DNA of 64,000 nt, taken from contig CAJTCL010000001.1 of the NCBI GenBank assembly GCA_910575005.1, forward strand, positions 248,001-312,000, written 5' to 3'. Of this stretch, positions 1 to 8,519 are shown one piece after another. Position numbers and translations under genes: made by a program. The notes under the pieces are model-generated. The model was given only the letters and a program-made list of their open reading frames with translations, did not search any database and was not told the DNA's origin. This stretch comes from Lachnospiraceae bacterium. Its GTDB lineage: Bacteria; Bacillota; Clostridia; Lachnospirales; Lachnospiraceae. The stretch's first letter is position 1, and each line of letters opens with the position of its first letter.

Positions 1-682
1 GATATTGATTCATCTGTACCAAAATATCCTCTGTCAATAATTCCGATACAAAATTATATCCATATACCCTCTCCTGCGCCTCAATAATCCCCTCCAAATA
101 ACCTTTCAAATATTCTGGCAGGTATTGAATCTGGTCATAACGATTCCTCTCATATAAACTTCCCACAAAACTGACTGCTGGGAAATCTACAGCATTGCCC
201 TGGCGCACATTTGCGCTACTGTTAATCTTTGCCGCTGGTATGTGGTTGCTATCCGTCCAGGAAAACTTTAACATGCTGCCCAGCCTTCTGGTATTGACTG
301 CCAATGGAAAATGATACAGATGGGGAATCTCCAACTGCTTCAGAGACAAAAACTGCACCTGATCAAAGACAAATATATAATTACATGCACACTTTGCCGC
401 TGGAGAATACAAGGTCCAATGTGGACAATCATAAATCCATGAAATATATTTTATTTGTAATCTGTCTGCCGTTTTCGCAATCAGCGGGAAAAAATTAAAG
501 GAAAAGATACTATCACAAGCATACTGTTCTATCACTTTTGATAATTGCTCTGTAAATGCTTGATCCTCCTCATAATCATGAAATGGAATATTGCACTTCA
601 CAACACCATTGCCCAGAAAAAGTAAGGTCTCTTCCATATCCTCCTGGGAGTTCTCAAACCACGTATAATATAAAATCCTCAT
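1..682 (-). CDS. DUF3880/CgeB-type glycosyltransferase, N-terminal part (cut by window edge)
   Basis: The frame is open from an ATG at 682 to the window edge, so 227 N-terminal residues are visible and the C-terminal transferase half is missing. The visible part fits the DUF3880 N-terminal domain that precedes a group-1 (GT-B) glycosyltransferase domain in CgeB-like proteins: a hydrophobic strand near residues 60-69 and a DCPHWTLYS segment at 85-93, followed by HFPLAVN at 124-130. It is probably a cytoplasmic sugar transferase. It lies 27 bases downstream of the StrF-like gene on the same strand and is likely co-transcribed with it. Family assignment is by recalled pattern; donor and acceptor are unknown. 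Confidence 0.75.
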   Translation of the reverse strand, partial: MRILYYTWFENSQEDMEETLLFLGNGVVKCNIPFHDYEEDQAFTEQLSKVIEQYACDSIFSFNFFPLIAKTADRLQIKYISWIYDCPHWTLYSPAAKCACNYIFVFDQVQFLSLKQLEIPHLYHFPLAVNTRRLGSMLKFSWTDSNHIPAAKINSSANVRQGNAVDFPAVSFVGSLYERNRYDQIQYLPEYLKGYLEGIIEAQERVYGYNFVSELLTEDILVQMNQY

Positions 683-709
683 TTGCTTATCCTCATAATT
701 ATTATTTTT

Positions 710-1753
710 TTATACCAGCATAGTATGCTTAGTGATAATCTGTCTTGCCATAATGGAAATATCTGGACAATTTCCCAAGCAATCTGGCGCATACTTATTC
801 CTGCGCAGCCAAAACTTTACTTGCAGATATTTCTGATATGCCTGAGTAAAAGAACCACAGTCATATAAAAATCCCTGTTCAACGGGACGTTGTGCCGCAG
901 ACTCTTCTGCAATGATTTCTAAAATATTCTTCAATATCGCCATTTCGGTATCAAAAAAACGCTCATCCTCTAATTTCTGAAACATGTCACTTAATTCTTG
1001 TATATGACCTAGGAATAACAATGACTTCCATTGTTCTTTCAATTCCATCATAAGCGCAAAACGTTCCCTATTGCTGGGAGGATAGACTAGAGGCTGCCCG
1101 CTGTAATCTGGCAATATCTCTCCATAGGCTCTAAGAAATTCCTCTTGTGCCCTGTCATAATCAACTAGATTCAAATATCCACAGTCATGAATACACCAAG
1201 GCTGATCTTGTGCCGGAATCCACACTTCATAACCTTCTCGCTGATATTCCAGGGACTTAGAAATATCATAAAAATCCCAACCAGACAGCCATTCTTCCCG
1301 CCAAGGTATATCTACTCTGGTCATCAAAAGCATTCCATCTAACACAGCCGCCCTTTGCTCTTTCTTACATAATTCATTGTGAAATGCTCTCTTCTCATTA
1401 CAGCCAAATACATTACCTATATCCCAGCTTCTATAAAATCTGCGTTCCAAAGAAATTTGCCGTGCTCCTAATACTCCCACAAGCCCTGCTTTTGGATGAT
1501 CTTCAAATAGCTTTAGCATATGCAAAAGAAAATCTCGGTTTATTAAAAATACATCTTGGTGCATATACACTTTATATTCTGCATCTGTTTGCTGCATCGC
1601 CTGTTGATATCCTTGACACATAGATGTCGCTGCCCGTACTGGATAAACCTCCAATTCAACTCCTTGTGGCAAATGAAGCCGTTCAATGTAAAAAAGACAT
1701 TCCTGATAATAACATTCATCGTTGACACAGATGATAAACGCAATTTTTCTCAT
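710..1753 (-). CDS. StrF-like glycosyltransferase family protein (PF13712 type)
   Basis: This 347-residue protein opens with a strand typical of GT-A folds (IAFIICVND, 4-12). The family landmarks follow: a DAEYKVYMHQDVF segment (57-69) whose HQD sits where GT-A enzymes hold the DxD metal site, VLDGMLL (137-143), GWDFYDIS (158-165) and CIHD (187-190). The StrF-like domain ends near residue 215; the remaining 130 residues are unrecognised. Two more proteins here carry the same domain (10089-12332 and 12540-13187), with the same four landmarks in the same order. The ATG follows a purine-rich GGAAAGG. It is expected to be a cytoplasmic sugar transferase. Confidence 0.8.
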   Translation of the reverse strand: MRKIAFIICVNDECYYQECLFYIERLHLPQGVELEVYPVRAATSMCQGYQQAMQQTDAEYKVYMHQDVFLINRDFLLHMLKLFEDHPKAGLVGVLGARQISLERRFYRSWDIGNVFGCNEKRAFHNELCKKEQRAAVLDGMLLMTRVDIPWREEWLSGWDFYDISKSLEYQREGYEVWIPAQDQPWCIHDCGYLNLVDYDRAQEEFLRAYGEILPDYSGQPLVYPPSNRERFALMMELKEQWKSLLFLGHIQELSDMFQKLEDERFFDTEMAILKNILEIIAEESAAQRPVEQGFLYDCGSFTQAYQKYLQVKFWLRRNKYAPDCLGNCPDISIMARQIITKHTMLV

Positions 1754-1837
1754 AACCTTTCCTTTCTCTGCCTATGTAGAAACACAACTTTTATAGGATA
1801 ATATCATAAAATCATCTCCCCTAATTATTCTTAATAT

Positions 1838-1865
1838 GATATACTGAAAATATAAATTTTGACAA
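1838..1865 (-). promoter_or_regulatory. Candidate sigma-A-type promoter for the StrF-like gene
   Basis: On the minus strand, TTGTCA (1865-1860) is followed after 16 bases by TATATC (1843-1838), about 85 bases upstream of the ATG at 1753. A plus-strand TATACT at 1840-1845 overlaps it and could serve the divergent GT2, but no convincing -35 accompanies that one. Read by eye only. Confidence 0.35.
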
Positions 1866-1877
1866 AGGAGCTTTTTG

Positions 1878-2903
1878 ATGCATAAATTACCAGATATATC
1901 CATTATTATTCCATGTTATAATGCCGCTGACTATCTTCCAGCCTGCATTGAAAGTTTAAAAAACCAAACTATTGGGATGGAAGACCTTCAATTTATCTTT
2001 ATTGATGATTCCTCCTCTGATAGTACTTACACTATTTTAAGTAATTTTGAGGAAGCCTTTCCCAATCAGACGATATTATTGCCTCTACCTCAGAATCAAG
2101 GACAAGGATATGCCAGAAACCTTGGCCTTACCTACGCAAATGGACGCTATATTCTATATGTGGATGCTGATGATACTCTTGCTCCCTATGCGCTTGAACT
2201 ACTTTTAGAACATGCAAATAATCTCAATTGTGATATGTTGGAATTTGATTTTATTCGCACAGAACAGGCCTGGCGAAATAAATCAGATGCTTTTATGTCC
2301 ACTGTTTCTTCTTATCAGGTAACAGATAACATCAGCAGACAAATTTTCTGCACTTCTGTTCCCAGATTTGGAACTATCTGCAATAAATTGTATCGCCGTA
2401 AATTTCTTGTGGAACATCAGATCCGAAATGCAGAATATCTGGTACATGAGGACACTCTTTTTTCCCAGCTAGCTTCTCTCTATACCAGGCACTATGCTTA
2501 CCTTCCTGTGCCTTTATACTTTTATCGGCCAAATCCCGACAGCACAATGCTGAAAGCACATACAAACGATTTGCACCAATTTGACCGTCTCCAAGTCCAA
2601 TTACAATTTTTGAAAGAATGCGAGCAGAGGGGATTGCTCCAAGAATACTATCTGGCTATTGAATGTATGTTCCTGCGCACCTACTATATAGATACGCTGT
2701 TATTCGTCCTGCAGCGGTTTTCCACAGCCCCCTTAACGCAACTACAAGAAATGCAGAAAACTGTCCTAACCTGTTTTCCCTCCTGGCAAAGCAATCCCTT
2801 TCTCGTCAACCAACAGACACCTCTCGAACAATTGCTGCTCTCTACACTGGAAGATACCTTCTCTAAGGAAAACTTTGAATCATTAAAAATGCAAATGAAA
2901 TAA
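1878..2903 (+). CDS. Family 2 glycosyltransferase
   Basis: This is a 341-residue GT-A enzyme. It begins with the GT2 strand-loop ISIIIPCYN (about residues 8-16), has a nucleotide-binding IFIDDSSSD segment, a YVDADDT metal-binding motif (DxD) near residue 97, and an HEDTLFSQ segment in the acceptor region. The ATG at 1878 is preceded seven bases upstream by AAAGGAG, which is better than the TTG just before it. It is the only plus-strand gene in the left 52 kb and stands alone, convergent with the gene at 3041. The closest relatives in this window are the GT2 genes at 17850 and 22076. Sugar and acceptor are unknown. Confidence 0.88.
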   Translation: MHKLPDISIIIPCYNAADYLPACIESLKNQTIGMEDLQFIFIDDSSSDSTYTILSNFEEAFPNQTILLPLPQNQGQGYARNLGLTYANGRYILYVDADDTLAPYALELLLEHANNLNCDMLEFDFIRTEQAWRNKSDAFMSTVSSYQVTDNISRQIFCTSVPRFGTICNKLYRRKFLVEHQIRNAEYLVHEDTLFSQLASLYTRHYAYLPVPLYFYRPNPDSTMLKAHTNDLHQFDRLQVQLQFLKECEQRGLLQEYYLAIECMFLRTYYIDTLLFVLQRFSTAPLTQLQEMQKTVLTCFPSWQSNPFLVNQQTPLEQLLLSTLEDTFSKENFESLKMQMK

Positions 2904-2908
2904 ATGTC

Positions 2909-2960
2909 AAAAAAATGTTTCAGAACTGCTTTTTCTTTTTAAAAATACAATTCTGAAACA
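2909..2960 (-). terminator. Rho-independent-like terminator for the minus-strand gene at 3041
   Basis: Arms 2916-2925 and 2951-2960 are a perfect 10-bp inverted repeat (TGTTTCAGAA/TTCTGAAACA) around a 25-base loop. On the minus strand the stem is followed directly by seven T residues. It lies between convergent genes; the T run favours the minus-strand direction. Confidence 0.55.
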
Positions 2961-3040
2961 TCCTTATATTACTATGAAGCCTTGTTTTTGGAAAACTGTG
3001 GTTATGAGAATAGCCTTACCTCCTCACCACTCCTTGCACA

Positions 3041-3406
3041 TTATGCCAATGCTTTATCTATATATCCTTCCAACTTCTCTACAAATGGAAGCAGTCCATC
3101 TTCTATAATTTGTGCCAGCTTCTCATCATCCTTGAACGTATAGGCATCATTTACTTGAGAAACAATTTCATTTAAGGCTTCTTTGGACACTTGTTCTTCC
3201 TTCTCATTCAATAATTCCATTGTTCCATTGATTACTTGAAGCTCCCAATTTACGCCTCGGAAGATATGATCTACATATTCTTGGGTATCTTCCTTCTTCT
3301 CTCCCTTTAATTCCGGGACAATCTCCTTTAACGCTTTACAAATCTTGGGGTTATAGTCTTTTAATGCCTCTAAAGCTTCTACTTGCTCTTTACGATTATC
3401 TTCCAT
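3041..3406 (-). CDS. Small acidic helical protein of unknown function
   Basis: This 121-residue protein has a good ribosome site (AAAGGA upstream of the ATG) and ordinary codon use. It is rich in Glu, Lys and Asp and predicted to be almost wholly helical, with no signal peptide, membrane segment or recognisable catalytic motif. Its size and composition suit a small chaperone or adaptor, but I do not recognise a family. It is the last gene of the minus-strand run, with a hairpin and T run just downstream. A possible gene remnant lies between it and the FemAB-like gene. Confidence 0.65.
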   Translation of the reverse strand: MEDNRKEQVEALEALKDYNPKICKALKEIVPELKGEKKEDTQEYVDHIFRGVNWELQVINGTMELLNEKEEQVSKEALNEIVSQVNDAYTFKDDEKLAQIIEDGLLPFVEKLEGYIDKALA

Positions 3407-3483
3407 GATATATTCGTCCTTTCTTGTAAAATACTCTAATACATATATCGTATAAAAGCTTGTATTACCTTAGACTTGTTTTA

Positions 3484-3588
3484 TAAATTTTCTAAAGTCT
3501 CATTTACCATTTGAATCATAGTGTTCTGCTCTTCCTCTTTCAGGCTTGTCCAAGTATTGACAGATTCTATATTTATAATACCTTCTCA
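3484..3588 (-). pseudogene. Possible C-terminal gene remnant
   Basis: A minus-strand frame without a start codon reads 34 residues, beginning EGIINIES and ending ETLENL before a stop at 3484. Its composition is protein-like (charged, helical), yet a stop lies just upstream and it overlaps the end of the FemAB-like gene. It may be the tail of a gene lost by deletion, or chance coding. Confidence 0.2.
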
Positions 3589-4559
3589 TATGAACGGTTA
3601 ATGCAAAATTCTGTTCCAAATCCCTCTTTAAATCTGGACAATCCTAAATTCAGATAATGCCCCTGATCCTCTGTACATATCCCGAATGTAAATATTCGCA
3701 TCCCTTTTTCAACAGCCGTTTTTATTAAATTACAAATCAAGAAATCCATTGGAAACAATTTTAAATAATTTTCATTGGAAGATAGATACTGTGTATGAAC
3801 AATATCATCACCAAAATAAAACAACATACTTCCAGCAATTATATCATCATCCTTAAAAACACCATAAAACTCTATTCTGTGATCAAAACGATTAAATTTC
3901 AAGTCAAATAAATCATCTAACGAATGCACTGCTGTAAGCTGAAATTTTTTTAAATTCATGAAAAGTACCTGATAATATGCTGCAATTTCATCTCTTGTTT
4001 CTAGTTTTTTAAATACAAGTTCATTTTTTAAAGAATAACGATAATCCCTTCTTTTTCCTGACGTAAACGGTGCCGTAACCTCTTCTTTATAATTTTCCAT
4101 AACCATATAGTAATTCAATTCATTATAACACTGAAATCCGTTTTTATATAAAAAATAATCAAGCAGATCTGTACCTTTCTTTTGATAAATATCAGGAACC
4201 ATTTTTAAATATATCTTTTGAAATCCATTTTCAATTAGAAAAGACTGCAGACCTTCCATTAATTCATTAACAATACTGGCAGTATATATATTAGATGCAA
4301 TCGTAATTCCCCCAAAGGTACTCCCTTTATGTGCAAAAAATGTTTTTTTACCTTCATCCTCAACTTCACATGCAAGTATAACGGCAGCCAGTTCATTTCC
4401 TTTGCGAATACAAATAGAACAATCTTTAAACCGCTCGTTTGGATGATAATTAATGAATTTTCTTGTTTGAAGAAATGTACCATTCATACTTTTATTTGCT
4501 ACAAAATTATCCCATTCTTTTTCATTTTCACATCTGTAAAAACTAAAATTCAACGCCAT
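3573..4559 (-). CDS. FemAB/GNAT-like N-acyltransferase
   Basis: This 328-residue protein resembles the double-GNAT-fold acyltransferases (FemAB / BioF2-like acetyltransferase, PF13480 type). It has an N-terminal WDNFVANKSMNGTFLQT segment, a KGSTFGGITI segment, and a C-terminal GNAT-like region containing AGSMLFYFGDDIVHTQYLSS and FTFGICTEDQGH. Members transfer acyl or aminoacyl groups, for example onto amino sugars or lipid intermediates. Next to a methyltransferase and an aminotransferase set, N-acylation of an amino sugar is plausible but inferred. The ATG at 4559 with AGGGA five bases upstream is preferred over the ATG at 4598, which has no ribosome site and abuts the upstream stop codon. 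Confidence 0.72.
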   Translation of the reverse strand: MALNFSFYRCENEKEWDNFVANKSMNGTFLQTRKFINYHPNERFKDCSICIRKGNELAAVILACEVEDEGKKTFFAHKGSTFGGITIASNIYTASIVNELMEGLQSFLIENGFQKIYLKMVPDIYQKKGTDLLDYFLYKNGFQCYNELNYYMVMENYKEEVTAPFTSGKRRDYRYSLKNELVFKKLETRDEIAAYYQVLFMNLKKFQLTAVHSLDDLFDLKFNRFDHRIEFYGVFKDDDIIAGSMLFYFGDDIVHTQYLSSNENYLKLFPMDFLICNLIKTAVEKGMRIFTFGICTEDQGHYLNLGLSRFKEGFGTEFCINRSYEKVL

Positions 4560-4598
4560 ATCATTCCCTCTATTTTGGCTAACTTTTTGTCGCAGCAT

Positions 4599-5345
4599 CT
4601 AAATATAAATCCGACAATTTACAAAAATTTCACTGCCGTATTCAGGCATCCATCGTACCATATGATAAAAACCGTCCAGAATTTTTTCATCTATGATACC
4701 AGACTTTAATAGTTGATACATCTGGTTATGGGAAAATGGCTTAATAAAATAACTTCCCTCTTCAATGACAACCAACCCATTTTGTATGATTTCTTCTTTT
4801 AATGCCTCTAAATCGTATACCCTATTCTGTTGAAATTGATGATTCCTCTTTGAAAAATCATGTATATCAGAAATCATGGCACTTTCTTGTGCTAAAAGCC
4901 TGTGCATAGAATACGCATTCGGCACATTGATATGTACTATTGTATTCTTATTACAACAATGCACAATATCATTTAACATTTCTTTTGTATTCTCAATCTC
5001 ATGCAAGAGACTTGAACAAATAATGAAATCAAACTGATTTCCAAGTTTCTCAGAACTTGCATCATTCTTTCCAAACAAATCATTAATGCATTTTACTCCC
5101 TCATATGCTGCAGATAATTTTAAGGCATTATTATAAAAATGTTCAGAGGGTTCAATGATTGTATACATTATATCTTTTTCCTGATAGTCCAAAAAAATCG
5201 GATTCATACCACATCCAATTTCTAAAATATTCTTTGGCTTATACTTTTCCAGTATTTCGATTAATTTTTTCTTCCGATATCTAATTTGATAGTCTTCAAA
5301 ATTCTCTATCAGGTAATTTTTTGTATAGTCTTCTATATTTCTCAT
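4599..5345 (-). CDS. Class I SAM-dependent methyltransferase
   Basis: This is a 248-residue Rossmann-fold methyltransferase. Motif I is ILEIGCGMNP (about 40-49), an acidic residue follows in IIEPSEHF, and the motif IV region is FDFIICSSLLHEIEN (about 105-119). The C-terminal half carries HDFSKRNHQ, a segment often seen in methyltransferases of sugar clusters. It is soluble and lies immediately upstream of the FemAB-like gene, whose ATG follows 39 bases later, so the two are probably co-translated. It likely O- or N-methylates a sugar or a precursor; the target cannot be told. Confidence 0.78.
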   Translation of the reverse strand: MRNIEDYTKNYLIENFEDYQIRYRKKKLIEILEKYKPKNILEIGCGMNPIFLDYQEKDIMYTIIEPSEHFYNNALKLSAAYEGVKCINDLFGKNDASSEKLGNQFDFIICSSLLHEIENTKEMLNDIVHCCNKNTIVHINVPNAYSMHRLLAQESAMISDIHDFSKRNHQFQQNRVYDLEALKEEIIQNGLVVIEEGSYFIKPFSHNQMYQLLKSGIIDEKILDGFYHMVRWMPEYGSEIFVNCRIYI

Positions 5346-5456
5346 TTTTTTCCCTTTAAATTAATATGATTTCTATTGTCAATTTTCTAAAAGCTGATAA
5401 CGATCATTTATATATGCTGTTCATGTCATAATTTGATCTATTTTTCCAGAAAAATG

Positions 5457-6881
5457 TTAATTTTCTAATTCACTGCTGATCTGATCAAAAATATTAGCAG
5501 CCGCATTTTTTCCAAAATGTTTTACGTAATCCAGATTTTGTTCAAAAAACTCTGTACGCATATCTTTTTTTTCATCATTTCCAGCCAGTACTACATCTGT
5601 AATAAATTTCTCGATCGCTTTCTCATCTGTGCCGTCTGCGCAATAATGAATCTTGATCAGTTCCTTTCCAAAATCATTAAAATATTGTCCGTCTCGACTC
5701 AACATTAGTAATGGCTTTTTTACATATAGATATTCAGACAAAAATGATACACTGTCCAAAATCATAGCATCCGATTTTATAAACAAATTATGATACATTC
5801 CCTCTTCTACCACCGCGGCATTTTTAAGATTTCTCCATCTCTGCAAATATGCATTCCATTCACTTACATCTTTAAAAATACCTTCATTAACGGCTTTGAA
5901 TACTAAATGAGGATGCGGTTTAAACACCCAGACTGTCTCCTCCTGCATTTTTTCTGCCAGTTCCAAGAAATACATATAATTCGATGCAAAAGTTGAAAAA
6001 TTTACCAGCTCATCCGAAGCTAATGTATGATGCGGCGCATAAATGATTCTTTTTGCCTTGGTATTTCCTGCTTTACAAACGATCTCATTCCATACATCAT
6101 CCTCTTCAACATCCGTTTCATAAAAGTCATCCATTTTGGGATAGCCTGTATATACTGCATTCTTACTTCCAACAAAAGCATATTTTTCAGCCATTGAAAC
6201 AGACATTCTGCTTTCCTCGAAATTTTTCCATGTTATATTATGCAGCAACTGGTTATACTGATCATACGCAAATGTTCCGTTTTTATTATCTGCTGTCATG
6301 ATTCCATATGGAATATAAGTGTGAAGGATATCCATAGAATAATTTAATAAATGAAATGCTCCACGGAATAATGCTGTCCACGGAGTAAGCCAAATACATA
6401 ATTGCGGTTTTATTCCAATTTGTTCCCAGGTAAACTGTATTCCTGTACTGGTATCCATAGTTTGTACTACCCGTAAATGTCTTGACTGAAAATATGACAA
6501 ATTTTTCTCATACTCTTCTTTTGTCTGCTCCTGAGACTGTCCTGGTGCATGATTTGCTATTAAAAAAACATATGGCTCAAATTTATCTGATTGTTCAAAT
6601 AAATGATAAAGCTCATCTCCAATCCAAGACGAAGAATAATTGGCTATAAATCCCACGATCACTTTGTTTTGTTCTCGCAATTTTCTTATATTTATATTTT
6701 CTAAATAAGATTTTATTCTCCAATAAAATTCTCTTCCATTCTCTAATGGCTGTACGGTTTCTAATAATACAGCCAAATAATAATATGTAAATTTTCCTAT
6801 TGTCTGCTCATTCATGACACCAGTGTCTATTGCATCCAACATTAAGTTTATCATCTGTTGTTTCTCATCTATATTTTCCAT
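5457..6881 (-). CDS. CDP-glycerol glycerophosphotransferase-like transferase
   Basis: This 474-residue protein fits the family that includes teichoic-acid poly(glycerol-phosphate) transferases (TagB/TagF type). The signature is IIYAPHHTLASDE near residue 280, then VFKPHPHL about 50 residues later, and a C-terminal SDAMILDSVSFLSEYLYVKKPLL block where these enzymes bind the CDP-linked donor. The N-terminal 250 residues form the acceptor half. Family members move a polyol phosphate from a CDP donor onto an acceptor at the inner membrane face. A clear paralogue sits at 27067-28512, and both travel with a HAD phosphatase and a methyltransferase (6997-8387; 25643-26987). The donor is therefore probably not plain CDP-glycerol; this is inference. 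Confidence 0.78.
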   Translation of the reverse strand: MENIDEKQQMINLMLDAIDTGVMNEQTIGKFTYYYLAVLLETVQPLENGREFYWRIKSYLENINIRKLREQNKVIVGFIANYSSSWIGDELYHLFEQSDKFEPYVFLIANHAPGQSQEQTKEEYEKNLSYFQSRHLRVVQTMDTSTGIQFTWEQIGIKPQLCIWLTPWTALFRGAFHLLNYSMDILHTYIPYGIMTADNKNGTFAYDQYNQLLHNITWKNFEESRMSVSMAEKYAFVGSKNAVYTGYPKMDDFYETDVEEDDVWNEIVCKAGNTKAKRIIYAPHHTLASDELVNFSTFASNYMYFLELAEKMQEETVWVFKPHPHLVFKAVNEGIFKDVSEWNAYLQRWRNLKNAAVVEEGMYHNLFIKSDAMILDSVSFLSEYLYVKKPLLMLSRDGQYFNDFGKELIKIHYCADGTDEKAIEKFITDVVLAGNDEKKDMRTEFFEQNLDYVKHFGKNAAANIFDQISSELEN

Positions 6882-6996
6882 CTTAGACCATGTAACCTTT
6901 CTAATTTATTCATTACAATTTGATCTCTACCTCATTATACCTGAATCCCAGTAATACAGAAATCAAATAATGCATTCTATTTGGTATTGTTCTGTA

Positions 6997-7596
6997 TTAT
7001 AAACGCTCTAAAAATTCAACCAATTTTTTTTCATCATAGATTGCATGACTTGCACAAGCAAGAACGGAAGGTGCAATTTCTCTAACTCCGCCATATCCAA
7101 TTCCTATTTCCGCTTCCGCTATCATCTCAGCATCATTGTTCCCATCTCCTACTGCTACGAAAGGAAGTACCATCTGGCTAATCACCGCATTTTTGTCTAC
7201 AATACTAAAAACATCCTGAATATAATCGTTTTTCACCAATGCTTTTGAACTAAATAAATTCTTATTCATCCCAATCTTTTTCATCAAATCTTCAATCCAT
7301 ACATCTAGATTTCCAGTTACAATATAACAACGCTCCTGATTCTTTCTTACAAACTCAATCAATCGTTCATTTAACTGTATTTCACCTATCATCTGGCTCA
7401 CTTTACTGACTGGTATGTCTTTTAACAACTCTACTCTCTGAAGAAAGCTTTGTTTAAATGGAATTTCACCTCTCATCGTACTCTCAGTTAATTGACTCAT
7501 TTTCTCATAAATGCCTAGTTCTTTGGAAATTGTAGGTAATATTTCCTGCTTTGTCAAAGTAGAATCCAGATCAAATAAAAAAATAAATTTGCTCAT
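6997..7596 (-). CDS. HAD-IB (SerB-like) phosphatase
   Basis: This 199-residue HAD hydrolase has the nucleophile motif FLFDLDSTLT (residues 5-14, DxDST as in phosphoserine phosphatases), motif II in CYIVTGN (about 107-113) and motif III/IV in AVGDGNNDAEMI (about 147-158). A helical cap (residues 15-85) resembles HAD subclass IB. It should remove phosphate from a small phosphomonoester. It is strongly similar along its whole length to the protein at 25643-26245. Both lie directly downstream of a methyltransferase that is itself duplicated, so the enzyme belongs to a conserved small cassette. The substrate is unknown. Confidence 0.82.
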   Translation of the reverse strand: MSKFIFLFDLDSTLTKQEILPTISKELGIYEKMSQLTESTMRGEIPFKQSFLQRVELLKDIPVSKVSQMIGEIQLNERLIEFVRKNQERCYIVTGNLDVWIEDLMKKIGMNKNLFSSKALVKNDYIQDVFSIVDKNAVISQMVLPFVAVGDGNNDAEMIAEAEIGIGYGGVREIAPSVLACASHAIYDEKKLVEFLERL

Positions 7597-7649
7597 TGGT
7601 CTCTCCTTTTCATCTGATTTTTTTACTTTCTAGGAAGCTTTATATACTG

Positions 7650-8387
7650 TTACCTCTCTAAAATAAAAAAATATTGTACTGTCTCTTTTCTGTTATTTAA
7701 TGCATCATCTTCAAATAAAAATCCCTCTTTTTCAATATGAAACCCTTTTTTTATAAGGCTGTTATTTAGAAATTTCATTAATTCATCTCTTGTTCGATAA
7801 ATAGCATGATACTCGTCATTCAGTTCATCTGAATAAAACTCTTTCAGCGTCAGCCTATCCTGCTGTCCGATTGGTTCTCTGATACAAATTTTAGCATGTT
7901 CCTCACAAGAACTTTCTAATTGTTCCAAAAAACAGTCCAGATCTTTATCATTGATATATACTAATATTCCAATCACCAAAACCGTATTATAAGTTCCTTT
8001 TTTCTGTTTTGTAAGTACAGATGCGATATCTGTCGCTGCTCCCTCATAAAAAAAGAAATTCTCTCTCTTATTTCTTTCATTGGCAATTTTGATCAATTCA
8101 CTACTGAAATCAATGCCGCAGTATTCATCAATATCTTCTGTAATTGCATCTGCCCATCTTCCAATTCCACAAGCAATATCTAACAATCTTGTATTCTGAT
8201 CAACCGCAAGCATAGGTTTTAATTTTTCTACCTCTTTTTGATTTCTTTCAGTCACTAACTCTGGATGATCATCTTGATACATAGTAACTGCGTATGGATT
8301 ATCCTCTTTAAATTTACTTGCCCTATGTTCAAAAAATTGTTTTGTCTCTGTATAATCAATATCTTCTATTTTTTGCACAATTCTCAT
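7650..8387 (-). CDS. Class I SAM-dependent methyltransferase (cassette copy 1)
   Basis: This 245-residue protein has the SAM-binding motif LLDIACGIGRWAD (about 79-91), an acidic residue in CGIDFSSELI, and motif IV in NTVLVIGILVYIND (about 142-155). The C-terminal half has a CIREPIGQQDRLTLK segment and ends QYFFILER. It is paralogous to 26250-26987, which ends QYFYILER and shares both the N-terminal layout and the VTMYQD segment. The phosphatase gene starts 54 bases downstream. The target is probably a small molecule or a sugar substituent; nothing in the sequence fixes it. Confidence 0.8.
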   Translation of the reverse strand: MRIVQKIEDIDYTETKQFFEHRASKFKEDNPYAVTMYQDDHPELVTERNQKEVEKLKPMLAVDQNTRLLDIACGIGRWADAITEDIDEYCGIDFSSELIKIANERNKRENFFFYEGAATDIASVLTKQKKGTYNTVLVIGILVYINDKDLDCFLEQLESSCEEHAKICIREPIGQQDRLTLKEFYSDELNDEYHAIYRTRDELMKFLNNSLIKKGFHIEKEGFLFEDDALNNRKETVQYFFILER

Positions 8388-8519
8388 CTTTATCCGCCTT
8401 ATCCTTCTTCACTATTTCTGTTTCATCATCGTTCATTACTTTTATTTTTAGTCTTGATCTTTGTTGTTCTCTTATCAAATATATCTTATATTTTACTTAT
8501 CTATCTTTCCAATATTTTT

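Noticed and set aside
4329-4709. Plus-strand 126-codon frame
   Set aside because: Antisense to the FemAB-like and methyltransferase genes, no ribosome site.
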